IMG/VR virus record: IMGVR_UViG_3300025896_000045
Location: 1-43,997 of that record
DNA length: 43,997 bases
Source: a virus
Reading direction: 5' to 3' (one strand)
The notes beneath the pieces were generated by a model. It worked only from the letters and a program-made list of their open reading frames with translations, had not been told where the DNA came from and ran no database searches. Of this stretch, positions 27,456 through 36,195 are shown in pieces (within the stretch, counting starts at the first letter, position 1; the number at the start of each line of letters is the position of its first letter). Both the position numbers and the translations under genes were made by a program.

Positions 27456-28528
27456 GCATTTTAGATAAAATTAAAAAGAATAGTAGCATTAAAGAGTCTG
27501 CTATTTTGGCGAAGTCGAAGTTCTTTACTGGTAAAGATATGATTTCAACTGCGGTACCAATCATCAATGTGGCACTGTCTGGTAAACTTGATGGTGGTTT
27601 AACTCCAGGTCTTACAATGTGGGCAGGTCCATCCAAACACTTTAAGACAGCATTTTCGTTATTGATGGCAAAATCTTATTTGGACAAATATGAAAACGCA
27701 GCGTTACTATTCTATGACAGCGAATTTGGTACTCCTCAATCGTATTTTGATTCGTTTGGTATCGATCCCAACCGAGTATTACATACTCCTATTATGGATG
27801 TTGAGCAACTCAAGTTCGATATTATGGGTCAACTGACCAATTTAGAACATGATGATAAACTAATTATCATTATTGATTCGATTGGTAACCTAGCATCAAA
27901 GAAAGAAGTTGATGATGCACTTGACGGCAAATCTGTTGCTGATATGACTCGTGCAAAACAAATCAAATCATTGTTCCGTATGGTAACTCCATATCTGACA
28001 ATGAAAGATATTCCAATGATTGTTGTAAATCACACATACAAAGAAATTGGTTTGTATCCTAAAGACATTGTTGGTGGTGGAACAGGTTCATATTATTCCG
28101 CAGATAACATCTTCATTCTTGGTCGTCAACAAGAAAAAGAAGGCACAGAAGTTGTCGGTTATAATTTTATTATTAATGTAGAGAAAAGTCGTTATGTTCG
28201 TGAAAAATCTAAGATACCTGTTTCTGTATCTTTCGATGGTGGTATCAGTAAGTGGTCTGGTCTTTTGGATATTGCTCTCGAAAGTGGTCATGTAATTAAA
28301 CCAAGCAATGGTTGGTACTCACCTAGAGATGAAGATGGTGTTTATGCAGATAAGAAGTATCGTCTAAAAGAAACTGACACCAAAGAATTCTGGATGCCAA
28401 TTCTGAAACAGAAATCATTCCAGGAATATGTTGAGAACAAATATAGTGTTGCATCAGGAGAAATTATGCAAGGTGATATTAGTGCGGCATTTGATGTTAA
28501 CACCATGAACGGTACGGAGGCAAAATGA
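27452..28528 (+). CDS. uvsX: UvsX RecA-like recombinase
   Basis: Strand-exchange ATPase for recombination-dependent replication, 358 aa (T4 UvsX 391). Walker A is GPSKHFKT at 59-66, the phage form of the RecA P-loop. LLFYDSEFGTP follows, and Walker B region is LIIIIDSIGNLASKKE. DNA-binding loop segments include GGGTGSYYSADNI. It overlaps both neighbours by 4 bases. Confidence 0.96.
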   Translation: MSILDKIKKNSSIKESAILAKSKFFTGKDMISTAVPIINVALSGKLDGGLTPGLTMWAGPSKHFKTAFSLLMAKSYLDKYENAALLFYDSEFGTPQSYFDSFGIDPNRVLHTPIMDVEQLKFDIMGQLTNLEHDDKLIIIIDSIGNLASKKEVDDALDGKSVADMTRAKQIKSLFRMVTPYLTMKDIPMIVVNHTYKEIGLYPKDIVGGGTGSYYSADNIFILGRQQEKEGTEVVGYNFIINVEKSRYVREKSKIPVSVSFDGGISKWSGLLDIALESGHVIKPSNGWYSPRDEDGVYADKKYRLKETDTKEFWMPILKQKSFQEYVENKYSVASGEIMQGDISAAFDVNTMNGTEAK

Positions 28529-28845
28529 TTGAAGGTACAGATTACTGTTTTATCTATCCCAAAAACGATAAAGTTACAGTACATATTAAATTATTAACCG
28601 GGACATATGTCGATACTGTATTCAAGTATGGTAAGGTTAAATTTAAAGAAGAAAATGATCAGGTCTATTTACTTTTTGCTTATGATGTGTTAGAATCTAC
28701 TGTATCAAAGCCAAAAAAGTTGGAGAAAGATACCGACTTCAAAAATTACCTAGGTGATTTATTGGTGCAAATTATGTCGGGCAATTTAGAACAGGATATT
28801 ATTGATGAAGCTGGAACAGACGATACTGAAGAATCTGGTATTTAA
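28525..28845 (+). CDS. Conserved protein between uvsX and gp41
   Basis: A 106-aa acidic protein, EGTDYCFIYPKNDKVTVHIKLLTGTYVDTVFKYGKVKFKEE with a beta-rich first half and an acidic tail (LEQDIIDEAGTDDTEESGI). It regularly sits between uvsX and gp41 in marine T4-like phages; function unknown. Its last 41 bases overlap the gp41 start region. Confidence 0.82.
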   Translation: MIEGTDYCFIYPKNDKVTVHIKLLTGTYVDTVFKYGKVKFKEENDQVYLLFAYDVLESTVSKPKKLEKDTDFKNYLGDLLVQIMSGNLEQDIIDEAGTDDTEESGI

Positions 28846-30184
28846 TGAGGACTACCTGAGAAAGGTAGTTCCTTTTTTGAAAGAAGAATATTTTACAGAT
28901 AGAACCGATAGAGTAATTTTTAATGAAATCGTCTCATTCACGGATACTTACAACACTACACCTACAATTGAAGCAATCCAATTGGCCATTAAAGAAAAGA
29001 GAAATCTCACAAATGATGAGGTGGAGAACTGTGAAAAGTATCTACAAGAGATTGAGAAAACTAGCAAAGAAACATCACAGAATGAATGGCTCGTCGATAA
29101 GACGGAAAAGTTTTGCCAGGAAAAGGCCATTTACAATGCTGTCTTGGGGTCTATTTCTATTCTCGATGGAAAAGACAAGACAAATGATAAAGGTTCAATC
29201 CCGAAGATTTTGTCGGATGCGTTATCGGTCAGTTTTGACAGTTCCGTTGGTCATGATTACTTAAATGATTCGGATGATCGATATGAATTCTACCATAGAA
29301 AAGAAGAAAAAATCCCATTTGATCTGGACTATTTTAACAAAATTACTAAAGGTGGTTTGCCGAATAAAACTCTTAACATTGCTCTGGCGGGTACGGGTGT
29401 GGGTAAGAGTTTATTCATGTGTCATGTTGCTGCCTCATGTATGGTACAAGGCAAAAATGTACTCTACATCACCATGGAAATGGCTGAAGAAAAGATTGCA
29501 GAACGTATTGATGCGAATCTATTGAATGTAACACTCGATGACCTTGGCCAATTGTCAAAAGAGATGTATGACAAAAAGGTCGAACGTGTAAAAGAAAAGA
29601 CTACTGGTAAGTTGATTATCAAAGAATACCCAACTGCATCAGCCTCAGCAACACATTTTAGAACATTATTGAATGAACTCAATCTCAAGAAGTCTTTCGT
29701 TCCTCACATTATTTTTATTGATTATCTCAACATATGTTGTAGTTCAAGAATTAAAGCCGGATCTAACATCAATTCATACACTTACGTTAAATCAATCGCA
29801 GAAGAATTGCGAGGTTTGGCCGTTGAGTTCGGAGTACCAATTGTATCTGCAACACAAACAACAAGATCGGGCTTTACTTCTTCCGACCCAGGACTCGAAG
29901 ATACAAGTGAGTCTTTTGGTTTGCCCGCTACTGCTGACATGATGTTTGCCTTGATTACGTCCGAAGAACTAGAATCTCTCGGTCAAATTATGGTAAAACA
30001 ATTGAAGAATAGATATTCTGATCCTACATTTCACAAACGATTCACAATTGGTGTGGATAGAGCAAAGATGAAATTGTATGATGTAGAACAATCAGGCCAA
30101 GACGGCATCTCTGATGCAGGACATAGTGGATCTGGTGGACCAAGGCCAGCACCTAAAAAATCATTTGATGGATTTAAAGTATAA
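28805..30184 (+). CDS. 41: Replicative helicase gp41
   Basis: DnaB-family hexameric helicase of the primosome, 459 aa (T4 475). The N-terminal ILKNLVFNEDYLRKVVPFLKEEYF matches the T4 N-terminus. Walker A is AGTGVGKS at 195-202. MEMAEEKIAERIDANLL, HIIFIDYLNICCSS (Walker B) and VSATQTTRSGF follow. ATG 28805 is preferred to TTG 28802. A classical terminator structure lies inside its first 30 codons. Confidence 0.96.
   Translation: MKLEQTILKNLVFNEDYLRKVVPFLKEEYFTDRTDRVIFNEIVSFTDTYNTTPTIEAIQLAIKEKRNLTNDEVENCEKYLQEIEKTSKETSQNEWLVDKTEKFCQEKAIYNAVLGSISILDGKDKTNDKGSIPKILSDALSVSFDSSVGHDYLNDSDDRYEFYHRKEEKIPFDLDYFNKITKGGLPNKTLNIALAGTGVGKSLFMCHVAASCMVQGKNVLYITMEMAEEKIAERIDANLLNVTLDDLGQLSKEMYDKKVERVKEKTTGKLIIKEYPTASASATHFRTLLNELNLKKSFVPHIIFIDYLNICCSSRIKAGSNINSYTYVKSIAEELRGLAVEFGVPIVSATQTTRSGFTSSDPGLEDTSESFGLPATADMMFALITSEELESLGQIMVKQLKNRYSDPTFHKRFTIGVDRAKMKLYDVEQSGQDGISDAGHSGSGGPRPAPKKSFDGFKV
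28848..28878 (+). terminator. Intrinsic terminator inside the gp41 coding region
   Basis: AGGACTACC (28848-28856) pairs with GGTAG-T-TCCT (28864-28873) around TGAGAAA, followed by a run of six T (28873-28878). It begins 2 bases after the stop of the upstream gene but within gp41 codons 15-25. Confidence 0.8.
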
Positions 30185-31287
30185 TGTTTACTAAAGAAGA
30201 TGCAATTCATTGTGCAAAAGTGTTTCATGATTATTTTGGTAATTTTGAACGCATTGATGAGTACATGCGAGATCAGAAACTAAATTCACTGGCAGATTTG
30301 CCTACCAATCCTCTATTCCCGATTGAAGATGAATTGTTTTCTGATTTCACCATGCACCCAAATGATATGGATTTTGAGGTGTGTGAAATTGATAATGAAA
30401 CATGGACGAATCTGCTTAACATTACATCATCACATGTAAACATTGCACCTGTTGGTCGCAATGTGAAGTTGGCAGTACGCGAGAAAACTACTGGAAAGTA
30501 CGTTGGTTTCATTCGTCTTGGTTCACCTGTAATCAACTGCAAACCAAGAAATGAAATGCTTGGACAAGTGTTTACGCAACAACCTGAGTGGGGCAAACGA
30601 TTCAATGACTCATCAATGATGGGTTTTGTTATTGTACCTGCACAACCATTCGGGTATAATTACTTGGGTGGCAAACTACTTGCTGGTATTTGTACATCAC
30701 ACGCCGTTCGTGAAATTGTCAACAAGAAATACAATATGAATTTGTGTCTCTTTGAAACAACAAGTTTGTATGGTTCATCCAAGAATGTATCACAGTATGA
30801 CGGCATGAAACCTTTTATTCGTTATAAGGGGTTGACAGATAGTGATTTCTTGCCTATGATGCATGGTAAACCATATTCTGACCTCCGTGATTATGTACAA
30901 AACAAAGTTGGTCCTTTGGTCGAAGATGGTGCATCAAGTAAGAAATTAAAAATCAGTATGAAAATCATTTCAATGACAAAGGCGGCACTGAAAGGTACAC
31001 CTGAATTGGAAGGTTTTATGAAAACTATTACTGATGCAAAGAAACTGACTGAACAGAAACGTTACTACATTTCACACTATGGTTATAAAAACATGGTTGA
31101 CTATGTTACCTGCAAAACAGATACATTAATCAAAGATGATACCTATGATAAATTTGAATTGGAAAATGTCATTGCGTGGTGGAAAAACAAAGCAAGTAAT
31201 CGTTTCGATACATTAAAGGCAGATGGTCGATTGAGAACTGAATTGGAAATCTGGACTTCCGGTAAACCTATTGATATCATCAGATAA
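30184..31287 (+). CDS. DruA-like protein (DUF4338 family), copy 2
   Basis: A 367-aa paralog of the protein at 5858. Shared core: GKYVGFIRLGSP, PRNEMLGQ, MGFVIVPAQPFGYNYLGGKLLAG (about 145-167), then ETTSLYGSSKNVSQYDGMK. The first copy has IGW where this has LGQ, and N- and C-terminal parts differ, so the two likely have separate partners or targets. It follows gp41 with a 1-base overlap and is part of the replication operon. Function unknown. Confidence 0.65.
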   Translation: MFTKEDAIHCAKVFHDYFGNFERIDEYMRDQKLNSLADLPTNPLFPIEDELFSDFTMHPNDMDFEVCEIDNETWTNLLNITSSHVNIAPVGRNVKLAVREKTTGKYVGFIRLGSPVINCKPRNEMLGQVFTQQPEWGKRFNDSSMMGFVIVPAQPFGYNYLGGKLLAGICTSHAVREIVNKKYNMNLCLFETTSLYGSSKNVSQYDGMKPFIRYKGLTDSDFLPMMHGKPYSDLRDYVQNKVGPLVEDGASSKKLKISMKIISMTKAALKGTPELEGFMKTITDAKKLTEQKRYYISHYGYKNMVDYVTCKTDTLIKDDTYDKFELENVIAWWKNKASNRFDTLKADGRLRTELEIWTSGKPIDIIR

Positions 31288-31312
31288 ATATCCATTACAT
31301 ATATTAATGGAT
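31283..31312 (+). promoter_or_regulatory. Late-type promoter and ribosome-site hairpin
   Basis: GATAAATA (31283-31290) fits NATAAATA. ATCCATTA (31290-31297) and TAATGGAT (31305-31312) form a perfect 8-bp hairpin whose 3' arm contains the only SD-like bases (TGGA) before ATG 31319. A late start near 31297 would remove the 5' arm. Confidence 0.6.
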
Positions 31313-31318
31313 TAAAAA

Positions 31319-32419
31319 ATGCCAGCAATTCCAACAAAAGTAACTGATGCGCCATCATCTGGTATCTCCGGTGCGGGTTCAATAACGGCTTTGGCCGAAA
31401 GTTTGCAAGCCTATGCTTGTGCAACCAGACAATTCTTGGGTAAAGAGTTGACTGATGTTGCGCAGATAACAGAAAAGACAATTGGTGATGCAGATTGTGA
31501 CCGATCTTTATCTGCTTGCATGAAAGGTTTGGATGAAGGATGGTTTCATAGTGTAATAGTCACAACAAATGCAATCTTTCATGATGTTCCTGATAGTAAA
31601 TCACAAAAATTCACTTTTTATCGTGGTGGAAAATTAGTAGAACAAATTTATTCTGAGTTTGGTAAATTCAGAAAAGAGAGTGGTGTAACAGGTGATGATA
31701 AATGGAATCCTGCTGATATTTGGATGGCAAAAAAAGGATTTGTTTTCAAAAAAGATTGGACAACATTAACTGAATATAATCGTTACATATATGACCAATT
31801 TGCATTAACAAATTTGGTGGGCATTTCACTTAAAAAGATCCCAAAAGGTGAAGCACATTCCAAAATTTATAATAATGGTTTACCACTAATTGCTGAATTT
31901 AATGGAATAAAATTAGGACCTAATATGTTAGATTCTAAAGATATATACATAAAATTTAAATCTGAAGGTAAAGAAGGTGAAATTCAATTAAGAAATTTTT
32001 CAAGTAGACCCGTTACAAGTTCTTGGCAAGGTGAAATTAAAGGAAAAACTGCAGCCGGTGGTAAAATTGGTGGTGGTCTTGTTATGAGAGCTGCGATTGA
32101 ATCTGGAATAGATAAAAGTAAATTGACATTACCTAACGAATTTACTGGCCAAATTGCAAAGCCTTCAGATGCAACATTTAAAAAATTTGCAATGATGTTT
32201 AAAGAATTGTCGGGGTCAAAAGCAAAATTGGAGGATCTAATTCTTCAAGCAAAAATGGGCCAAAGAAAAGATCAGACATGGTGGATGTCAAAATATTTGG
32301 GTGTTGATTATGTATATACAACAATGAAATCGGGTAAAATTGGTGATGTTGCTAAATGGTTATATGAATATGGTTCATCAGCAACAAAAAATAGTAGCAT
32401 TTTTATAAAGTATAGTTAA
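31319..32419 (+). CDS. Protein of unknown function behind a late-type promoter
   Basis: A 366-aa soluble protein. The N-terminal 25 residues are low-complexity (PTKVTDAPSSGISGAGSIT). The centre contains KFTFYRGGKLVEQIYSEF and KWNPADIWMAKKGF, and the C-terminal part has lysine-rich helices with KTAAGGKIGGGLVMR. No family is recognised. The gene uses more AT-rich codons than gp41, especially after 31800. A late promoter implies a virion or late role. Confidence 0.72.
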   Translation: MPAIPTKVTDAPSSGISGAGSITALAESLQAYACATRQFLGKELTDVAQITEKTIGDADCDRSLSACMKGLDEGWFHSVIVTTNAIFHDVPDSKSQKFTFYRGGKLVEQIYSEFGKFRKESGVTGDDKWNPADIWMAKKGFVFKKDWTTLTEYNRYIYDQFALTNLVGISLKKIPKGEAHSKIYNNGLPLIAEFNGIKLGPNMLDSKDIYIKFKSEGKEGEIQLRNFSSRPVTSSWQGEIKGKTAAGGKIGGGLVMRAAIESGIDKSKLTLPNEFTGQIAKPSDATFKKFAMMFKELSGSKAKLEDLILQAKMGQRKDQTWWMSKYLGVDYVYTTMKSGKIGDVAKWLYEYGSSATKNSSIFIKYS

Positions 32420-32420
32420 T

Positions 32421-32702
32421 ATGGCACTTACAGACTTTGACAAGATTATGAAAGAATACCAACATCTAGACAATGATTTTGGTTTCTCTGCGGTATCAGA
32501 AGAAGAATACAATAAAGTAATTACTGATACCACATCAACAGCAGACAATTATAAAGCACGCCTAGATGAATTGGAGAAGATGATTGTTCCCTTCCTAAAT
32601 AAATTACATAGTACAGGGGATAAAGAATATATCTATTGGCCTAATCGCAAACCAGCAATTGAAAAACAAATAGAGAAGATACTAAAACTAACAAGAGGTT
32701 GA
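32421..32702 (+). CDS. Small conserved T4-like phage protein
   Basis: A 93-aa helical protein: DFDKIMKEYQHLDNDFGFSAVSEEEYN, a linking helix LDELEKMIVPFLNKL, and KEYIYWPNRKPAIEKQIEKILKL. This pattern is frequent in marine T4-like phages; function unknown. The start lies 1 base after the previous stop. Confidence 0.82.
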   Translation: MALTDFDKIMKEYQHLDNDFGFSAVSEEEYNKVITDTTSTADNYKARLDELEKMIVPFLNKLHSTGDKEYIYWPNRKPAIEKQIEKILKLTRG

Positions 32703-32704
32703 TT

Positions 32705-33415
32705 ATGTCTGCAACAGTGATTATACCAACTACGGGTGCTCCGGAGTTGCGTAAAGCAATTGAAAGTGTTTTGAATCAAAGTTATGACACCATATGTTAT
32801 GTTGTTTGTGATGGTGAAGATAATTTGGGAAAAGTAAAAGTGATTACTGGTGAATATGCCGGTAATAAAAATTTAAAAGTCAGTGTTCTACCCATCAATG
32901 TCGGCGCCAATGGTTTTTATGGTCACCGAGTCTATGCAGCATTCACACATCTAGTCAATACTGAACATGTCTTATATTTGGACCAAGATAATTGGTTTCA
33001 TCCAGACCATGTACAATCTTGTGTTGATACAATCAAAGAACGAAATTTAGATTGGTGTTATACGTTGAGAAAAGTGGTGGATAAACAGGGTCAGTTTATT
33101 TGCAGAGATGATTGTGAATCACTAGGTAAGTGGCAATCTTATCATGGCATTAATCATGTTGACACAAATAGTTATTGCCTTTTAACAAAGGTTGCGATAC
33201 AATTGGCGTCTGCATGGCATGGTGGTTGGGGACAAGATCGTGTTTTCTTGGCAACCGTTTCTAAGTATTTTCCTAACTATGATTGCACAAAAAAATATAG
33301 CGTCAACTATCGAGTTGATGGAAATGCCGGATCAGTTACTGGTGATTTCTTCCTAAATGGCAATGAAGTGATGAACAAAAAATATAATGGAGTTTTCCCA
33401 TGGAATACAATTTAA
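32705..33415 (+). CDS. Glycosyltransferase family 2
   Basis: A 236-aa GT-A enzyme. TVIIPTTGAPELRKAIESVLNQSYD is the N-terminal donor-binding region, VVCDGED follows, and LYLDQDNWFHPDH carries the metal-binding D-x-D. Late elements are HGGWGQDRVFLATVSKYF. It should add sugar to an unknown acceptor and is first in a run of overlapping surface-sugar genes. ATG 32705 follows AAGAGG; the frame also opens with TTG at 32699. Confidence 0.85.
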   Translation: MSATVIIPTTGAPELRKAIESVLNQSYDTICYVVCDGEDNLGKVKVITGEYAGNKNLKVSVLPINVGANGFYGHRVYAAFTHLVNTEHVLYLDQDNWFHPDHVQSCVDTIKERNLDWCYTLRKVVDKQGQFICRDDCESLGKWQSYHGINHVDTNSYCLLTKVAIQLASAWHGGWGQDRVFLATVSKYFPNYDCTKKYSVNYRVDGNAGSVTGDFFLNGNEVMNKKYNGVFPWNTI

Positions 33416-34269
33416 TTATCGGCGCAGCAACCGGTTATAACTACAATCAACTCAAACCTTGGGTAGAATCTATTGGTAAAGTTTGTGATGAATACACCGA
33501 TAAGGTATTGTTTGTTGGTAATATGTCAGAAGAAACCAGAACGAAACTCATCGAACAGAATTTTCTTCTGATTGAAATGCCTAATGTTCCAGGTGTGCCA
33601 GTTCATGTTGCACGATTTCTTGCAATCTATGACTACCTAAGAGATTCGCATCGACAATACAAATATGTGGTTACCACGGATGTAAAAGATGTCTACTTTC
33701 AAACCAATCCATTTAATTGGATTGATAAAGTAATCTTTCCAGGTTCAATGTGTCGTTTGGTTGTTGGTTCAGAAAGTATGTTATATAAAGATGAACCTTG
33801 GGGCAATGAGAATCTTTTGCAGGCTTATGGTCCGTATGTGCATAGCACATTCAAAGAAAATAAGATATATAACGTTGGAGTGATCGGTGGTCATTCTGAG
33901 TATGTAAAAGACTTAGTGTTCAACATATTCACTAATGCAATCAACAGGCCTATTCCTATCGTTGACCAAGCGGTCTTTAATGTATTAATTCAGACCAAAC
34001 CATATAAAGATGTAATATACTTTGCAGAACAATCTGATGGTTGGGCTTGTCAGGCCGGCACAACTGCCGATCCATCTAAGATTGAACAATTCAGACCATT
34101 CTTGACTGAAGCAGAACCAATTTTCGAAAACGGTGCGGTATTAACAAGTAAACGTAAACCATTTTGTATCGTACATCAATATGATCGTGTACCAGAATGG
34201 AAGAAATTCATACAAGCAAAATACAAACAAGAAGATCCAAATAACTTTTTTACATATAGGACAACATAA
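33400..34269 (+). CDS. Glycosyltransferase-like protein
   Basis: A 289-aa protein with a GT-A-like layout: NLIIGAATGYNYNQLKPWVESI, HVARFLAIYDYLRD, and VVTTDVKDVYFQTNPFNW, where DVKD is the likely metal site. VGVIGGHSEYVKDLVFNIF and IPIVDQAVFNVLIQ follow, like GT families that scan donor sugars. It overlaps its upstream neighbour by 16 bases and the methyltransferase by 1. Confidence 0.75.
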   Translation: MEYNLIIGAATGYNYNQLKPWVESIGKVCDEYTDKVLFVGNMSEETRTKLIEQNFLLIEMPNVPGVPVHVARFLAIYDYLRDSHRQYKYVVTTDVKDVYFQTNPFNWIDKVIFPGSMCRLVVGSESMLYKDEPWGNENLLQAYGPYVHSTFKENKIYNVGVIGGHSEYVKDLVFNIFTNAINRPIPIVDQAVFNVLIQTKPYKDVIYFAEQSDGWACQAGTTADPSKIEQFRPFLTEAEPIFENGAVLTSKRKPFCIVHQYDRVPEWKKFIQAKYKQEDPNNFFTYRTT

Positions 34270-34838
34270 TGAGTGATGTGATTAAATTTAACACCGAAAC
34301 ACAGGCATTCGGTATTTCACCTGGTAATTTCAAATGTTCAGGTTATGGTATTGCAGAACTAATCAAGGATATTCCTAATCCAAGAGGAATTGAAATTGGA
34401 TGTGATGTTGGTGACACTACAGAATTTCTGTTGAAAACACATCAGACTTTAATTCTTGATGGTGTTGATCCATACGAAAACTATGTTGATTGGAACGGTA
34501 ACAACCTAAACGAACGACAAGTTGTTTATGATAATTTCATGCAACGAGTAAAACCATTCGGTACACGATTCAATTTGTTCCGTGAATATTCAGATGATGC
34601 TGCAAAAGAAATTGCAGATGAACATTACGACTTTATCTTTATTGATGGTTTACACACTTACGAACAATTGACCAAAGATTGTGCAAACTACTATTCTAAA
34701 GTAAAAACTGGTGGCATCTTTGCAGGACATGATTATAATGCCATTGAAGGTGTTCGGCGTGCTGCTGATGAAATGGCTGCAAGTGTTGGTAAAAAGATTC
34801 TTAAAACCGAATGTGATGTTTGGTACTGGGTAAAATGA
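34269..34838 (+). CDS. SAM-dependent methyltransferase
   Basis: A 189-aa class I methyltransferase of the Methyltransf_24 type. SAM-binding motif I is GIEIGCDVGDTTEFLL at about 40-55, the acidic loop is LDGVDPYE, and motif IV is YDFIFIDGLHTYEQL followed by GGIFAGHDYN. It probably methylates a sugar in the surface-glycan pathway encoded around it. Confidence 0.88.
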   Translation: MSDVIKFNTETQAFGISPGNFKCSGYGIAELIKDIPNPRGIEIGCDVGDTTEFLLKTHQTLILDGVDPYENYVDWNGNNLNERQVVYDNFMQRVKPFGTRFNLFREYSDDAAKEIADEHYDFIFIDGLHTYEQLTKDCANYYSKVKTGGIFAGHDYNAIEGVRRAADEMAASVGKKILKTECDVWYWVK

Positions 34839-35524
34839 AAAAGTGCATAGTATTATCGGGTGAATATAGAACCTTTGATAAGACATGGCAAAACATCCAA
34901 AAATTCATTGAGTTGAATAATTTGGATGTTTATTGTCATTTGTGGTCATCAGGTTCAAAAGATGAAGTTAATAATATCAAAGAACGATTAAAACCAAAGG
35001 GTATGTTGGTTGAAGATCCTAAAAAATATTCTAAAACATTTAATGATATTGAAGATCATATTCGTTCGACCAATCCAAAAGGTCCTAACCAAGACCGTCT
35101 TGCAGGTAATGCTTCGATGCATTATGCTAGAAAAAAGGCATTTGTTTTAATCAAAGAAGAATATGATGTGTTGGTCTATTGTAGATATGACATAGCAATT
35201 ACACCATTTGAATTTCATGCAAACATTCCTGTATTGTTAACACCAACAGAGGAATCATATAATATTATTTCTGATATTTTTGCAATCATGCCGTTTGAAT
35301 TTGCACCAGACTACTTTCTGTATAATGAATATGAAAATTTACATTCAACACCTTTCGATGAAGAATTCTTGGACTGGTTGCGCGATGTAAAAAATTATGG
35401 CGATGAAAATATCAGAATACATAAAGAAGAACGTTATTGTCCACATATGGTGTTGTTGAGACACCTTGTTATGAATGATGTTCCTTATACTCTATTAAAT
35501 TTCCCTGTACAATTACAACGATGA
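34835..35524 (+). CDS. Glycosyltransferase-like protein (SG-R-F / RYD type), copy 1
   Basis: A 229-aa protein with the opening KKCIVLSGEYRTFDKTW, then VYCHLWSS, and the core VLVYCRYDIAI, where RYD takes the place of a metal-binding DxD. It is paralogous to the next gene. Such proteins occur in glycan clusters of phages and giant viruses, but their acceptors are unknown. ATG 34835 overlaps the methyltransferase stop. Confidence 0.75.
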   Translation: MKKCIVLSGEYRTFDKTWQNIQKFIELNNLDVYCHLWSSGSKDEVNNIKERLKPKGMLVEDPKKYSKTFNDIEDHIRSTNPKGPNQDRLAGNASMHYARKKAFVLIKEEYDVLVYCRYDIAITPFEFHANIPVLLTPTEESYNIISDIFAIMPFEFAPDYFLYNEYENLHSTPFDEEFLDWLRDVKNYGDENIRIHKEERYCPHMVLLRHLVMNDVPYTLLNFPVQLQR

Positions 35525-36195
35525 AAATTGCGTTATGTTTTTCTGGTCAATCCAGATCATTTGAAAAAGGTTATGAGTATTACAAACGTAATCTATTAGA
35601 TCATTACGATGTGGATGTCTATATTCATTCCTGGAAGTTTCCAGAGAGTGAAAAGATGATTGAATTATACAGACCAATTGCCTGTCAGTTTGAAGAACCA
35701 TTTGTTAATGATTCTAATCAGAGATACACCAATACTCCAAACACATTCAAATATCCTCCACAATCAACATTCAATATGTTCTATTCGATGTTTGAATGTA
35801 GTATGCTGATTGGCCAACAGTATGATTGGGTCATTAGGTCACGACCTGATTATGCACTGAATGTGAAGATTCCGTTTGAAGAACTAGATAACACCAAATT
35901 ATACATTCCTAATTGCAGAATGGTACCAGAAAGAGATTTTGGTAATGACCAATTTGCATTTGGTGGTTGGGAAAATATGTTGTCATACATGTCAACATAT
36001 GCTCGTTTGGATCATTATTATAATCAAGGCGCACAATTCATTGGTGAAGATTTAATGCAAGCAAACTTACGTTATAATAATCTCTGTGGAGAAAATCTTG
36101 TTTATGTCAATATGAACAATCCATTTCCACCAGGTAAACACAATGGAACTTGGCATTCTCTGATTAGAGATGATTACGAACAATGGCCAAAGTAG
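35521..36195 (+). CDS. Glycosyltransferase-like protein (SG-R-F / RPD type), copy 2
   Basis: A 224-aa paralog of its upstream neighbour: KIALCFSGQSRSFEKGYEYYKRN, VDVYIHSWKFPES, WVIRSRPDYALN and FGNDQFAFGGWENM. It overlaps the upstream stop by 4 bases and the downstream kinase by 13. Function is inferred from fold and context. Confidence 0.76.
   Translation: MKIALCFSGQSRSFEKGYEYYKRNLLDHYDVDVYIHSWKFPESEKMIELYRPIACQFEEPFVNDSNQRYTNTPNTFKYPPQSTFNMFYSMFECSMLIGQQYDWVIRSRPDYALNVKIPFEELDNTKLYIPNCRMVPERDFGNDQFAFGGWENMLSYMSTYARLDHYYNQGAQFIGEDLMQANLRYNNLCGENLVYVNMNNPFPPGKHNGTWHSLIRDDYEQWPK

Noticed and set aside
30834-30870. TTGACA box inside the second DruA-like gene
   Set aside because: No good -10 at 16-18 bases and no downstream start that needs it.
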